Notes: generated by a model not told the origin, from the sequence alone. DNA of 64,000 nt from CAVZOY01 sp963777095 (GCA_963777095.1 CAVZOY010000002.1:124001-188000), one strand, 5' to 3'; numbered from the stretch's first letter, positions 47,517-57,016 are shown. Made by a program: numbers and translations.

Positions 47517-48867
47517 TCAGGCGCCGTCGAGCCGCAGCATGTCCAGGTCGCGCACGTACACGCCGGTGCCGTGGCCGAACCCGGCGACGACCGGCTGCAG
47601 CCGTGCGCCGACCCGCGTCAGGGCCGGCGGCTTGGGCGGCATCCTCACCACGTCGCCGGACACGGTGGTCACCAGTGCGGCGGCGAGCAGGGCGAGCAGC
47701 GGAGACCGAGGTGAGCGCCATCGGCAGGCCGACGTGCTCGGACAGCAGGCCGATGGCCGGCGGTCCGGCGAGCAGGCCGGTGTAGCCGACCGTGGTGGCC
47801 AGCGCGATACCGGACGCGCCGCCGACCAGCCCGGCGCGGGCGATGGCGAGCGGAAAGACGTTCGCCAGGCCCAGGCCGACGAGGACGAACCCCGCCAGCG
47901 CCGACTCCAGCGACGGCGCCGCGACCACGAGCAGCCCTCCCGCCGCGGCCAGCACGGCGCCCCAGACGAGCAGCCGCCGTTCGCCGAAGGCCAGCAGCAG
48001 TCGTCCACCGGCCAACCGGCCGCAGGCCATGGCCGACGCGAAGCAGGCGTAGCCGAGTGCGCCCAGCGTGACCGTCGCGCCCATCTCCTCGCGCAGCAGC
48101 AGGGCGCCCCAGTCGGTGAGCGCGCCCTCGCCGAAGGCGGTGCAGCCGGCGACGATCCCGAGCACCACCAGGGCGGCCGTGGTGCGGCGCGGCCGCCGTG
48201 GTGCGCCGTCGACGCCGGGGAACGGAGCCGCCGGCCGGTGCGGGGCGACGAGCAGCACCGGAAGCAGCCAGGCCATCAGCGCCAGTCCGCCGGCCGCGAC
48301 GAGGGAGAGGTGCGCGGCGACGTCCAGCAGGGCCGCGGCGGCACCGCCGAGCAGCGCCCCGGCGAGACCGCCCAGGCTGAAACCGGCGTGCAGGGCGGGC
48401 AGCAGCGGCCGACCGGCGCGGACCTCCACCTCGACGCCGAGGGAGTTGGCCGCGACGTTGACCATGCCGGTGGCCGCCCCGAAGAGCAGCAGAGCGGCGC
48501 AGAGCACCGGAACGGACGTCGCCAGGCCCGGCAGGACGGCCGTGAGGCAGACCGCCACCCCGGCCACGACGCTCACCGGGCCGCTGCCGAACCGCGCGGC
48601 CCACCGCCCGGTCGCGTGCATGCAGGCCAGGGCGCCGACCGACAGGCAGAGCAGCGCCACGCCGAGGGCGCTGTGCGACGCGCCGACCTGGGTGGCCACG
48701 GCGGGGACACGGGCGGCCCAGCTGCCGAAGACCACGCCGTCCAGGACGAACAGCGCGGCGACGGCGACGCGCAGCCGCTCGACCGACGGGTCGGGCAGCG
48801 CGGAGCGGGTGGCCCGCAGCACGGCCCGCGGTGTGCGGGCATGCCTGAGGGAGACAGGAGGGGACAT
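47517..48867 (-). pseudogene. MFS transporter (frameshift in the last fifth)
   Basis: About 450 residues with 12 predicted helices. RLRVAVAALFVLDGVVFGSW is helix 1, and ALLCLSVGALACMHATGRWA includes the loop-2 motif. It resembles the sugar/drug MFS group with an FucP/YfkF-like pattern. After LPMALTSVS the frame shifts near 47703 and continues as LLALLAAALVTTVSG, followed by an unusual hydrophilic tail of about 45 residues (VVRMPPKPPALTRVGARLQP to MLRLDGA). No substrate clue lies nearby. Confidence 0.78.
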
Positions 48868-49051
48868 GGGAAGAACCTCGAGAGAAAGGGGGACGCCGGG
48901 CTCCCACGAGGGGGACTCCGGAGGTGGGGGACGAGCACACGACCTCGGGCGCCGTCCTCCACGGTGTCAGCCCCTGCGCCTCAGCGCTCCCCTGACACCC
49001 CTCGATCGCCGGTGAATCGCGCCACGGTGACCGGCGCCACGGACGCGCAGG
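48868..49051. other. Intergenic region before the MFS gene
   Basis: 184 bases between the MFS start and the rraA stop. A purine-rich GAGAGAAAGGGG at about 48880-48891 and no gene; the MFS promoter must lie here, but no clear -35/-10 pair is seen. Confidence 0.4.
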
Positions 49052-49528
49052 TCAGGGCGCCGTGGGGAGCACGATCACGCCGTCCCGGTCGGCGAGCAGC
49101 CACTCCCCCTCGCGGAACAGCACCCCGGCGAAGTGCACCGGGATGCCGGCCTGACCGGAGTGCAGTCCCCGCTCGCTGCGCCGCGGATGCAGCGCCAGCG
49201 CGCGGACGCCGATCGGCTCGGCGTCGAGCTCGTCGGCGTCCCGCGCGCAGCCGTTGATGACGACGCCGGCCCAGCCGTTGCGCGCCGCGGCGACCGCGAG
49301 GTTGCCGCCGAAGAGGCCGCAGCGCAGCGATCCGCCGCCGTCCACGACGAGGACCCGCCCCTCCCCCGGCGTCTGCACGATCTCGCGGACCATGGAGTTG
49401 TCCTCGAAGACCTTGAGCGTGGTGATCGGGCCGCTGAAGACCCGCCGGCCACCGAAGGCCTGGAACACCGGATCGCAGACCTGGGCCTCGGGGTGCGCGT
49501 CGCTCAGGTCGGTCGTGGTGAAGGTCAT
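49052..49528 (-). CDS. rraA: RraA / HMG-aldolase-like protein
   Basis: A 158-residue RraA-fold protein. Family members are either RraA, which binds RNase E, or divalent-metal HMG/CHA pyruvate aldolases. The signature FGGNLAVAAARNGWAGVVIN plus GCARDADEL (Arg and Asp of the metal-pyruvate site) is present, and VQTPGEGRVLVVDGGGS fits. Length and motifs match the short RraA type. GGAG precedes the ATG. It is divergent from a GntR regulator through 70 bases containing a TTATA/TATAA dyad, so it may belong to the catabolic island on its right rather than to RNA decay. Confidence 0.85.
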   Translation of the reverse strand: MTFTTTDLSDAHPEAQVCDPVFQAFGGRRVFSGPITTLKVFEDNSMVREIVQTPGEGRVLVVDGGGSLRCGLFGGNLAVAAARNGWAGVVINGCARDADELDAEPIGVRALALHPRRSERGLHSGQAGIPVHFAGVLFREGEWLLADRDGVIVLPTAP

Positions 49529-49561
49529 CGCTGCTCCTGCCGCTCGGCTCCGTGGGTGCCG

Positions 49562-49574
49562 TTATAACCTATAA
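49562..49574. promoter_or_regulatory. TTATA/TATAA dyad between rraA and gntR
   Basis: TTATAACCTATAA is a perfect 5-bp dyad around ACC in an otherwise G+C-rich region, 24 bases before the gntR start. It is a likely GntR operator and also contains -10-like TATAAC and TATAAG. Confidence 0.5.
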
Positions 49575-49598
49575 GAGGCCTCGACCGAAGGAGTGGGC

Positions 49599-50282
49599 AT
49601 GGCGGAGCAGGCGGCGATCCCTTTCGCCACGAAGGGAGACCTGGCCTACACGCGGGTGCGCGAGCTCATCCTCAGCGGCGACCTCGCCCCCGGCACCGTG
49701 CTGCCCCAGGCCTCGCTCGCCGCCACCATCGGGATGAGCACGACCCCGCTCCGGGAAGGGCTGCGCCGGCTGGCGCAGGAGGGCCTGGTGGATCTCGACG
49801 CGCATCGCGACGCGCGCGTGCGCACGCTGGACGCCACGGAGGCGCGGGATCTGCTGGAGCTCCGCCGCACGCTCGACCCGATGGCCGCCGCGCTCGCCGC
49901 CGAGCGCCGCACCGACGACGACCTGGCCGCCGTCGCCGCGGCTCTCGACGGCCTCGACGCCCTCCCCGACGACCCCACGCCCGCCCAGCTCGAGAGCCAC
50001 CACCGGTTCCACGCCGCCATCCACGCCGCATCGCACAACAGCCTGCTCGTCGGCATCCTCGACGGCCTCTGGGTGAAGACCGACCGCTACCGGAGGCACG
50101 CGCTCGCCTCGGGCCGGACGAACGAGGAGCGCGACGCGCGGGTGACCGAGCACCGGCAGTTGTTCGAGGCGGTCCGGGACGGCGAGGCGCAGGCCGCCGC
50201 GCAGCTGATGCACCGTCACGTCGAGTCCAGCCTCGGCGCCCGCGCGGCCGATCGGCTGGCCGGCCCCGAACAGCCCCGGTGA
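49599..50282 (+). CDS. GntR family regulator, FCD (FadR) type
   Basis: A 227-residue regulator. The winged helix is YTRVRELILSGDLAPGTVLP and LAATIGMSTTPLREGLRRLA; the FCD effector domain (about 85-215) has the metal/ligand histidines in LESHHRFHAAIHAASHNSLL and LMHRHVESSLG. It normally senses a carboxylic acid. AAGGAG is six bases before ATG 49599. It overlaps the following MFS gene by GTGA, so the transporter is probably under its control, as may be divergent rraA. Confidence 0.88.
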   Translation: MAEQAAIPFATKGDLAYTRVRELILSGDLAPGTVLPQASLAATIGMSTTPLREGLRRLAQEGLVDLDAHRDARVRTLDATEARDLLELRRTLDPMAAALAAERRTDDDLAAVAAALDGLDALPDDPTPAQLESHHRFHAAIHAASHNSLLVGILDGLWVKTDRYRRHALASGRTNEERDARVTEHRQLFEAVRDGEAQAAAQLMHRHVESSLGARAADRLAGPEQPR

Positions 50283-51475
50283 GCGCCGGGAACGATCGGA
50301 CGGGCGCCCCGGGTCGCCGGCTGCTCGGGCTGCTGCTCCTGCACTCGGCGATCACCCAGGTGATCACCTTCGCCCTCCGTCCCACCTCTGCCTACCGGGC
50401 GCTCGAGCTCGACGTCCCGACCGCCTGGCTGGGTGCGCTCACGGCCTCCTTCGCGGTGGTCCCCCTGCTGCTCGCGGTCCCGTCGGGGCAGGCCACCGAC
50501 CGCTTCGGCGAGCGACGCGTCATGCTCGTCGGCGCCGTGCTGCTGGCCCTGTCCGGCGCCGTCTTCTGGACCGAGCGGGGCGGCGCGGCGGGCCTCGTCC
50601 TGGGCAGCGTGGTGCTGGGCACGGGTCATCTGCTCTCGGTCGTCGGCCAGCAGGCCGCCGTCGCCAACACGGCCGGTCCCGGCCGCTTCGACACCGCGTT
50701 CGGCTACTACACCTTCGCCGCGTCCCTCGGCCAGGCGGCCGGACCCGCGCTGATCACCGTCCTCGGCGGCGACAGTGCACTCCCGGACACGATGCCGATC
50801 TTCGCCACGGCCACCGTCCTGGGCGTCGTCCTGCTCGCGTGCACCGCGTTCCTCCGCATGCCGGCCCGCGAACGGACGAACGGCGGCGCCGCGGCCGGCG
50901 GAATGAGGTCGCTGCTCCGCCTGCCGGGGCTGGTCCGAGCACTCGTCATCAGCTGTGTCGTGCTGTCCGCCGTGGACATCACGCTGGTCTACCTGCCGGC
51001 GCTCGGCGCCGACCGCGGACTGGCCGCCGGCGTCGTCGGCCTCCTGCTGACGCTGCGGGCAGTGGCGTCCATGACGTCCCGGTTCTTCCTCGGTCGTCTG
51101 GTCGCCCTCACCGGCCGGCGCCGCCTGATGATCGTCAGCGTGACGCTCTCGGCCGTGTCCATGGCCGTGGTCGCCGTCCCCCTGCCGACCGCGGTGATGG
51201 CCGTGCTGGTGGTCCTGCTCGGCCTCGGTCTGGGAGTCGGCCAGCCGCTCACCATGTCGTGGCTGGCCGAGGTGGCTCCCCCCGGACTGCGAGGGCGGGC
51301 GATGTCGCTGCGGCTGACCGGGAACCGGCTGGGGCAGGTGCTGATCCCCAGCGCGGTGGGCCTCGTCGCCGTCGGCGTGGGTGCGGCCGGTGTCCTGGCC
51401 GCCACGGCCGCCGCCCTCGCCGCCGTCGGGATCGCGGCACGGAAGCTGGCGGTCGACGGGGGCGCGGGCGCCTAG
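50279..51475 (+). CDS. MFS transporter
   Basis: A 398-residue 12-helix transporter of the major facilitator superfamily. The motif-A loop is VPSGQATDRFGERRVMLVGA between helices 2 and 3, and RFFLGRLVALTGRRRLMIVS is its repeat in the second half. The start overlaps the GntR stop by four bases. Coupling to an FCD regulator suggests import of an organic acid, or export of a related compound. The TAG stop overlaps the convergent dehydrogenase stop. Confidence 0.86.
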   Translation: MSAGNDRTGAPGRRLLGLLLLHSAITQVITFALRPTSAYRALELDVPTAWLGALTASFAVVPLLLAVPSGQATDRFGERRVMLVGAVLLALSGAVFWTERGGAAGLVLGSVVLGTGHLLSVVGQQAAVANTAGPGRFDTAFGYYTFAASLGQAAGPALITVLGGDSALPDTMPIFATATVLGVVLLACTAFLRMPARERTNGGAAAGGMRSLLRLPGLVRALVISCVVLSAVDITLVYLPALGADRGLAAGVVGLLLTLRAVASMTSRFFLGRLVALTGRRRLMIVSVTLSAVSMAVVAVPLPTAVMAVLVVLLGLGLGVGQPLTMSWLAEVAPPGLRGRAMSLRLTGNRLGQVLIPSAVGLVAVGVGAAGVLAATAAALAAVGIAARKLAVDGGAGA

Positions 51476-52557
51476 CCTCCCGAGGCGATGCGCTGCACGA
51501 CCGCGTCGGTGAACTCGTCGGTGGATGCGGTGCCACCCAGGTCACGGGTGCTGACGCCGTCCCGCACCGCAGCGCGAACACCGGCCTCGACCCGCACCGC
51601 CGCGTCGGCCGCCCGGTCGTCGCCGTGCCGCGTGCCCAGCCAGTCGAGCAGCATGCCCGAGGACAGGATCATGGCGATCGGGTTGGCCAGGCCCTGTCCC
51701 GCGATGTCCGGCGCGGACCCGTGCGCGGCCTGCGCCATGCACCGGTCGTCCGAGGCGTTGATCGACGGGGCGATACCCAGCGAGCCGGCCAGCTCTCCGG
51801 CCATGTCGGACAGGATGTCGCCGAACATGTTCTCGGCCACCACGACGTCGAAGGCCGCCGCCCGGCGGAGCAGGTGCACCGTCATCGCGTCGATGTGGAA
51901 GTCGTCGACGGCCACGTCGGGATAGTTCTCGGCCACCTCGAGGCAGACCCGCTTGAAGAGCCCCGAGGTCAGCCGCAGCACGTTGGCCTTGTGCACGATG
52001 GTCACCTTCTGCCGCCGGCGTCGCGCCAGCTCGAAGGCCGTCCGCGCGATCCGCTCCACGGCTGGCCGCGTGAAGACGCCGAGCGCGATGGCGACGTCGT
52101 CCGTCGGCATGAACTCACCCGTCCCCGCGTACGTGCTCCGGTCGGCGTAGAAGCCCTGGGTGTTCTCCCGGACGACCACCAGGTCCGTATCGGGCGCGAT
52201 CGCCTGCCCGCCCTCGAAGCTCCGTGCCGGCCGGATGTTCGCGTACAGGTCGAAGTGCTTGCGGATCGTCCCGCTCGGATTGAGCTGCGACCGAAAGGGC
52301 TCGGGGTACGCGGCGCTGTCGTGCGGCCCGAGCAGCCAGCCGTCCAGCCCGGCCAGCGCCTCCAGCGTGGCCGCCGGGATGGCGCTGCCGTGCTCGTCGA
52401 TCGCCGAGGCGCCGACCGGCAGCTCGTGCCAGTCGACCGGCTCGGCGCCGGCCGCGGCGAGGGCGGTGTCGACCACCCGCACCGACGCGGGCACGATCTC
52501 GGGCCCGATGCCGTCGCCCAGCAGCACGCCCAGGCGGTAGTTGCGGTTCGTGGACAT
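51472..52557 (-). CDS. Isocitrate/isopropylmalate dehydrogenase family, tartrate dehydrogenase-like
   Basis: A 361-residue NAD-dependent decarboxylating beta-hydroxyacid dehydrogenase. LGVLLGDGIGPEIVPASVRV, the substrate arginines near NPSGTIRKHFDLYANIRPAR, VVVRENTQGFYADR, and the NAD/metal site DDFHIDAMTVHLL and AHGSAPDIAGQGLANPIAMI are all present. The sequence is nearer the tartrate/3-isopropylmalate-like catabolic branch than LeuB or Icd. It is last in a five-gene minus-strand run with ALDH, cupin and monooxygenase, so it acts in degradation rather than in leucine synthesis. Confidence 0.87.
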   Translation of the reverse strand: MSTNRNYRLGVLLGDGIGPEIVPASVRVVDTALAAAGAEPVDWHELPVGASAIDEHGSAIPAATLEALAGLDGWLLGPHDSAAYPEPFRSQLNPSGTIRKHFDLYANIRPARSFEGGQAIAPDTDLVVVRENTQGFYADRSTYAGTGEFMPTDDVAIALGVFTRPAVERIARTAFELARRRRQKVTIVHKANVLRLTSGLFKRVCLEVAENYPDVAVDDFHIDAMTVHLLRRAAAFDVVVAENMFGDILSDMAGELAGSLGIAPSINASDDRCMAQAAHGSAPDIAGQGLANPIAMILSSGMLLDWLGTRHGDDRAADAAVRVEAGVRAAVRDGVSTRDLGGTASTDEFTDAVVQRIASGG

Positions 52558-52562
52558 GGCTC

Positions 52563-53976
52563 CTACTCGGACGCGGGGGCGGTGACGGCGGGCTCGTCCA
52601 GGACCCACCAGGTGCGGACGTTGACGAACTCGCGGATGCCGGCCGCGGCCAGTTCCCGCCCGAAGCCGCTGGCGCGCGTGCCGCCGAACGGCATGCGCAC
52701 GTCGGACGCGACGACGGCGTTGACGAAGACCGCGCCGGAGCGGATCCGCCGTGCGACGGCGATCCCCCGCTCGGGATCGGTCGTCCAGACGCTGGCGCCG
52801 AGACCGAAGCGGGTGTCGTTGGCGATCCGGACGGCCTCGTCGTCCCCGTCGGCGGCGATCACCGTGGCGACCGGCCCGAAGATCTCCTCGTCGTAGGCGA
52901 GCGAGCCGGGCGCGACGTCGGCCAGGACGGTCGGCGCGTAGAAGGTTCCCGGACCCTCGAGCCGGGTGCCACCCGCCAGCAGCCGGGCGCCGGCCGCGAC
53001 GGAGGCCTGCACCTGGCGGTGCACCCCCTCCAGCAGGTCCTCGCGGGCCATCGGCCCGACGTCGGTGCCGGGCGCCTCGGGATCGCCGACGACCAGCGCC
53101 TCGACCTCGGCGACCAGCAGCCGGGTGAACTCCTCGGCCACCGACGCGTCGACGACGAAGCGCTTCGGGCGAGATGCAGCTCTGCCCCGCGTTGAGGAAG
53201 CGACCCCGGGCGGCCATGTGCGCGACCCGCGGCAGGTCCGCGTCCGCGAGGACGACGAACGGGTCGGAGCCGCCCAGCTCGAGCACCGACTTCTTGATCG
53301 CGTTCCCCGCGGCCGAGCCGACCGCCCGACCGGCCCGCTCGCTGCCGGTGATGGTGACCGCGCCGATGCGCGGGTCGTCGATCAGTCGCCGGGTGACGGC
53401 GGGGACGTCCGGCTCGGCGACGACGAGGGCAGCGAACAGCCCCTCGGGCGCGCCGGCCTCGACCAGGACCCGCTCGACCGCCAGAGCACAGCCGGTGGTG
53501 TTCGGCGAGTGCTTGAGCAGCGCGGCGTTGCCGGCCATGAGCGCGGGGGCGGCGAAGCGCAGCACCTGCCAGAGCGGGAAGTTCCACGGCATGACCGCGA
53601 GGACGACGCCGACCGGCTCGTAGCCGATCCAGCTGCGGTCGGCCGAGGTGGCGACCGGTTCGTCGGCGAGGAAGTCGGCGGCGTGCTCGGCGTAGTAGTC
53701 GCAGGCGGTGGCGCACTTCTCCACCTCGGCGCGGGACTCGGCCAGCGGCTTGCCCATCTCGCGGGTGACCAGCAGGGCGAGGTCCTCGGCGTCGGCCCGC
53801 AGCACCTCGGCCGCGCGGCGGAGGACGGCGGCCCGCTCGGGGAACGACAGCGCGGCCCAGCCGACCTGTGCCGCGGCCGCCCGGTCGAGCGCTACGTCGA
53901 CGTCCGTGTCGGAGAAGGCGGGGTACTCGGCGAGCCGCTCCCCCGTGGCCGGGTTCACGGTGACGACGGCGCTCAC
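52563..53976 (-). pseudogene. NAD-dependent aldehyde dehydrogenase, succinate-semialdehyde type (one frameshift)
   Basis: About 470 residues. PWNFPLWQVLRFAAPALMAG is the substrate tunnel, VTITGSERAGRAVGSAAGNA binds NAD, LELGGSDPFVV has the general-base Glu, and NAGQSCIS the catalytic Cys. After SCISP the frame shifts near 53168 and continues as KRFVVDASVAEEFTRLLVAE to WWVLDEPAVTAPASE; one base removed restores it. It is most like NAD-dependent succinate-semialdehyde dehydrogenases. GTG 53976 overlaps the cupin stop, and the next ATG lies five bases after its stop. Confidence 0.87.
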
Positions 53977-54407
53977 GCGGGGGTCGCCCCGCGATCGGCC
54001 TCGGACAGGTGCTCGAACGTCTCGCCGGTCGCGGTGATGGTCCGGGTGACGTCGCGGCCGCCGTAGACCCAGTAGATGGTCATGGGCCCGGTCCCCCGGT
54101 TGCGGAAGCAGTGCGGGACGCCGGCCGGCACCCAGGTCGCCTGGCCGGCGACCAGCTCGAACTCGTCGTCGCCGATGACGGCGGTGGCCTCGCCCTCGTA
54201 CACCAGCACCGACTCCTCGACGTTGTGCGAGTGCAGCGGGATGCCGGTGCCCGGCGAGAAGACGGTCATCCCGGTGGTCACCTGGTTCTCGGCACAGTTC
54301 CACTTGCCGACGAACGGAACGGTGACGACGCCGTTGCCGCGGTCGAAGCGCCCGATCTCCTCCGGGCGCAGGACCATCGACGGAGCGACGGGCTGGACGG
54401 CGCTCAT
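53973..54407 (-). CDS. Cupin domain protein
   Basis: A 144-residue single-domain cupin. Motif 1 is PLHSHNVEESVLVYEGEATA (metal-binding His, His, Glu), and motif 2 is GVPHCFRNRGTGPMTIYWVY with the second His. Small cupins act as dioxygenases, isomerases or ligand binders; nothing here decides. It overlaps the ALDH start and the monooxygenase stop by four bases each, so it is a co-translated member of the catabolic operon. Confidence 0.85.
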   Translation of the reverse strand: MSAVQPVAPSMVLRPEEIGRFDRGNGVVTVPFVGKWNCAENQVTTGMTVFSPGTGIPLHSHNVEESVLVYEGEATAVIGDDEFELVAGQATWVPAGVPHCFRNRGTGPMTIYWVYGGRDVTRTITATGETFEHLSEADRGATPA

Positions 54408-54715
54408 GCCCGCGCCTCGTCGCTGTTGCTGGCCACGATCGAGCCGCGGGTGTTGACCTGCGAGGCCAGCACCCGGTCGGCCACCTGCCGCCAGGCCGCG
54501 AAGTGCGGCGCCTGCTTGTGCGCCTCGAAGGCGGCCGCGTCGTCGTAGAGCTCGTAGAGCACGAAGCGGTTCTCGTCGCCCTCGACGGCGGAGACGTCGA
54601 ACCGGTGACAGCCCGGCTCGTCGCGCACCGACGCCTCCGCGTTGGCGGTGATCGCCGCCAGGAACTCCTCGCGATCCTCCGATCGCACCTCGAGCTGGAC
54701 CGTGAGGCTGAACAT
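54404..54715 (-). CDS. Antibiotic biosynthesis monooxygenase (ABM) family protein
   Basis: A 103-residue ferredoxin-like dimeric alpha/beta-barrel. LTVQLEVRSEDREEFLAAIT, HRFDVSAVEGDENRFVLYEL and AFEAHKQAPHFAAWRQVADR are diagnostic for YgiN-like ABM proteins, which include cofactor-free quinol monooxygenases. First gene of the minus-strand run. GGGAG lies five bases before ATG 54715, and it is divergent from an Ldh-type dehydrogenase across a 72-base region containing TGTATACA-like palindromes. Confidence 0.86.
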   Translation of the reverse strand: MFSLTVQLEVRSEDREEFLAAITANAEASVRDEPGCHRFDVSAVEGDENRFVLYELYDDAAAFEAHKQAPHFAAWRQVADRVLASQVNTRGSIVASNSDEARA

Positions 54716-54737
54716 CGCATCTCCCGTCGACGCCGTT

Positions 54738-54759
54738 TTGTATGCAACACTGTATACAA
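54738..54759. promoter_or_regulatory. GntR-type operator between the two divergent catabolic operons
   Basis: TTGTATGCAA followed four bases on by TGTATACAA. Both match the FCD-GntR consensus TTGTATACAA. It lies between the starts at 54715 and 54788 and can serve both directions; the likely ligand-responsive regulator is the GntR gene at 55843. Confidence 0.65.
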
Positions 54760-54787
54760 CGAACGAGCCACCGAGGGAAGGCAGCAG

Positions 54788-55846
54788 ATGGCCGACGACC
54801 GCATCTCCCCGGACCGCCTCCGCGCGATCGGCACGGAGATCCTCGGAGCGCTCGGCGTGCCGCGGGACGACGCCGCCCTCGTCGCCGAGAGCCTCGTCCA
54901 GGCCGACCTGTGGGGCCACCAGTCGCACGGACTCCTGCGCCTCCCCTGGTACGCCGCCCGCATCCGCAGCGGCGCCATGACCGCGGTGACCGACCCGGCG
55001 GTGCTCGTCGACACCGGCCCGCTGGTCCTGCTCGACGGGCGCGACGGCATCGGCCAGGTGCTCACCGACCGGGCGCGCGAGATCGCCGTCGACCGCGCGC
55101 GCACGCACGGCGTCGGCGTCGTCGGCGTCCGCAACTCCAACCACTTCGGAACGGCGATGTGGTTCACCCGGCGCGCCGCCCGCGACGGCTGCGTGGCCGT
55201 GCTGACCACGAACGCGAGCCCGGCGATGGCGCCGTGGGGCGGCCGGGAGAAGGTGCTCGGCACGAACCCGTGGTCCATCGCGGCCCCCGCACCGGGCGGC
55301 CGGGTGGTGGCCGTCGACATCGCGAACACCGCGGTCGCGCGCGGGAAGATCTACCTGGCGAAGAACCGCGGGGAGCCGATCCCCGACACCTGGGCCCTCA
55401 CGGCGGACGGCGCATCCACCACGGACCCGGCCGAGGGCGTGCTCGGCGTCGTCCTGCCCATGGCCGGCCACAAGGGGTACGCGATCACGTTCCTGATGGA
55501 CGTGCTGTCCGGCGCCCTCACCGGCAGCGGCGTCGCCACCGAGGTGCACGGCCCGTACGAGCCGACGGCCCGCAGCCGCGCCGGCCACCTCTTCCTCGCG
55601 ATCGACCCCGCGGCGATGGGCGACCCGGCGGCCTACGAGGCGCAGGTGCAGCGGCTCATCGACGAGGTGAAGGCGGTGCCCCTCGCCCAGGGCTTCGACG
55701 AGGTGTTCTACCCCGGCGAGCTCGAGGACCGGACCGAAGCCGCGACGCTGGCGGCCGGGGGTGTCCTGCTGGCGCCCGAGTCGCTCGCCGACCTGCGACG
55801 ACTGGCCGCGGAGACCGGCGTGGCGTTCGACGAGGCGGTCGGATGA
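54788..55846 (+). CDS. Ldh (malate/L-lactate/ureidoglycolate) family dehydrogenase
   Basis: A 352-residue NAD(P)-dependent 2-hydroxyacid or cyclic-imine reductase of the Ldh_2 family. ADLWGHQSHGLLRLPWYAAR, GVVGVRNSNHFGTAMWFTRR (catalytic His), LGTNPWSIAAPAPGG and MAGHKGYAITFLMDVLSG are signatures. Family members act on malate, sulpholactate, ureidoglycolate and delta-1-piperideine-2-carboxylate. The ATGA overlap with a GntR gene makes a two-gene operon. Together with the divergent IDH-like enzyme and ALDH, oxidation of a hydroxydiacid is the likely theme. Confidence 0.88.
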   Translation: MADDRISPDRLRAIGTEILGALGVPRDDAALVAESLVQADLWGHQSHGLLRLPWYAARIRSGAMTAVTDPAVLVDTGPLVLLDGRDGIGQVLTDRAREIAVDRARTHGVGVVGVRNSNHFGTAMWFTRRAARDGCVAVLTTNASPAMAPWGGREKVLGTNPWSIAAPAPGGRVVAVDIANTAVARGKIYLAKNRGEPIPDTWALTADGASTTDPAEGVLGVVLPMAGHKGYAITFLMDVLSGALTGSGVATEVHGPYEPTARSRAGHLFLAIDPAAMGDPAAYEAQVQRLIDEVKAVPLAQGFDEVFYPGELEDRTEAATLAAGGVLLAPESLADLRRLAAETGVAFDEAVG

Positions 55847-56544
55847 TGACCGCAGCGGGTGCCGTGCCCACCGACGGGCCGAGCAAGGCCGAGCTGGTCC
55901 ACCGCCGGCTCAAGGAGGAGATCGAGCTCGGGGAGCTCGCGCCCGGGACGCCGCTGTCGGAGCTCTGGCTGGTCGAGCGGACCGGCGCGTCGCGCACGCC
56001 GGTGCGAGAAGCACTGCGCCGGCTGGCCGCCGACGGGCTCGTGGACCTCGTCCCCCGCCAGGGAGCCCGGGTCTCGCGGGTGTCGCTGCAGAGCGTCCGC
56101 GACCTGTTCGAGTTCCGCACGCTGCTCGAGCCCGAGGCCACCCGACAGGCGACCGCGGCGGCCGCGGCCGACGCCGAGGTGCGCCGCACCTTCGTGGCGC
56201 TGCGGGCGGAGTTCGTGCGCCTCCAGCGCCGCAGCCCGTCGCATCCGCGGTCACGGGCGTTCTACGACGCGGCCGACCGCTTCGACTGGGCGATCATCCG
56301 GGCCACCCGCAACGAGCACCTGCGCCGCACCATCGCCGACCTCCGGCCGCACACGGCGCGGCTGCGCAACCTCTCCCACGCCGATCCCCAGCGCGTGGAG
56401 GTCTCCGTCGCCGAGCACCTGCGGATGTGCGACGCCCTGCTGGCGGGGGACGCCGACGAGGCGGCCGCGGCGGCGGCCGACCACCTCACCGGCAGCCTGG
56501 CCACCATCTTCCGCAACCTCGGCGACGGCCTCGAGCTGCGCTGA
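55843..56544 (+). CDS. GntR family regulator, FCD (FadR) type
   Basis: A 233-residue regulator. Winged helix: VHRRLKEEIELGELAPGTPL, VERTGASRTPVREALRRLAA. FCD domain: LFEFRTLLEPEATRQATAAA, FYDAADRFDWAIIRATRNEH and VAEHLRMCDALLAGDADEAA, with the C-terminal His in ADHLTGSL. The ATG overlaps the Ldh stop. It probably binds the TGTATACA-type palindromes upstream of the Ldh operon. A second in-frame ATG at 55846 exists. Confidence 0.87.
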   Translation: MMTAAGAVPTDGPSKAELVHRRLKEEIELGELAPGTPLSELWLVERTGASRTPVREALRRLAADGLVDLVPRQGARVSRVSLQSVRDLFEFRTLLEPEATRQATAAAAADAEVRRTFVALRAEFVRLQRRSPSHPRSRAFYDAADRFDWAIIRATRNEHLRRTIADLRPHTARLRNLSHADPQRVEVSVAEHLRMCDALLAGDADEAAAAAADHLTGSLATIFRNLGDGLELR

Positions 56545-56550
56545 AAGCCT

Positions 56551-56946
56551 TCAGTACGAGGCCTTCACCGCCAGCACCGGGCACTTCGCGTCCAGCAGGA
56601 TCCGCTGCGCCTGGCTGCCGGTGATCAGCTTTCCGGTCGCCGTCCGCCGGCGGAGGCCGATCACGATGAGGCTGGCACCGACCCGGTCGGCGGCCGCGAC
56701 GAGCTCGTCGGAGGCGTCGTGCCCGCGCACCTGCTGCTCGATCTCGTAGACGACGCCCGCGGAGTCGAGCCGGGCGCGCACGCCGTCGAGGGCACCCTCG
56801 GAGGCGAACCGCGGGTCGCTCAGCGCGTCGCCGCGCGAGCTGTTCACGACGTGCAGCGGCTGGTCGCGCAGCCGCGACTCGTCGACGGCGGCACGCAGCG
56901 CGGCGTCACCCTCGGGGGTCGGCACGTAGCCCACGACGATCGTCAT
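56551..56946 (-). CDS. Universal stress protein
   Basis: A 131-residue UspA-fold protein with a nucleotide loop GLRRRTATGKLITGSQAQRI that fits G-2x-G-9x-G-(S/T) closely, and the strands MTIVVGYVPTPEGDAALRAA and CPVLAVKA. It is likely an ATP-binding Usp. It faces the GntR gene tail-to-tail. Single-domain Usps of this kind often accompany TctCBA transporters, and one is found here within 3 kb of them. Confidence 0.88.
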   Translation of the reverse strand: MTIVVGYVPTPEGDAALRAAVDESRLRDQPLHVVNSSRGDALSDPRFASEGALDGVRARLDSAGVVYEIEQQVRGHDASDELVAAADRVGASLIVIGLRRRTATGKLITGSQAQRILLDAKCPVLAVKASY

Positions 56947-57016
56947 GGCGGCAGCCTGGCGCGGCCTCCATCCGGTGTCAGCATTGCGGAGCTAACGGAC
57001 GTTCCGGTCGTTGCGG

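Noticed and set aside
51472..55329. A single minus-strand open frame of 1,285 codons
   Set aside because: It joins parts of four different genes (dehydrogenase, ALDH, cupin region and a shadow of the Ldh gene) that happen to share a frame; family starts, ribosome sites and overlaps split it.
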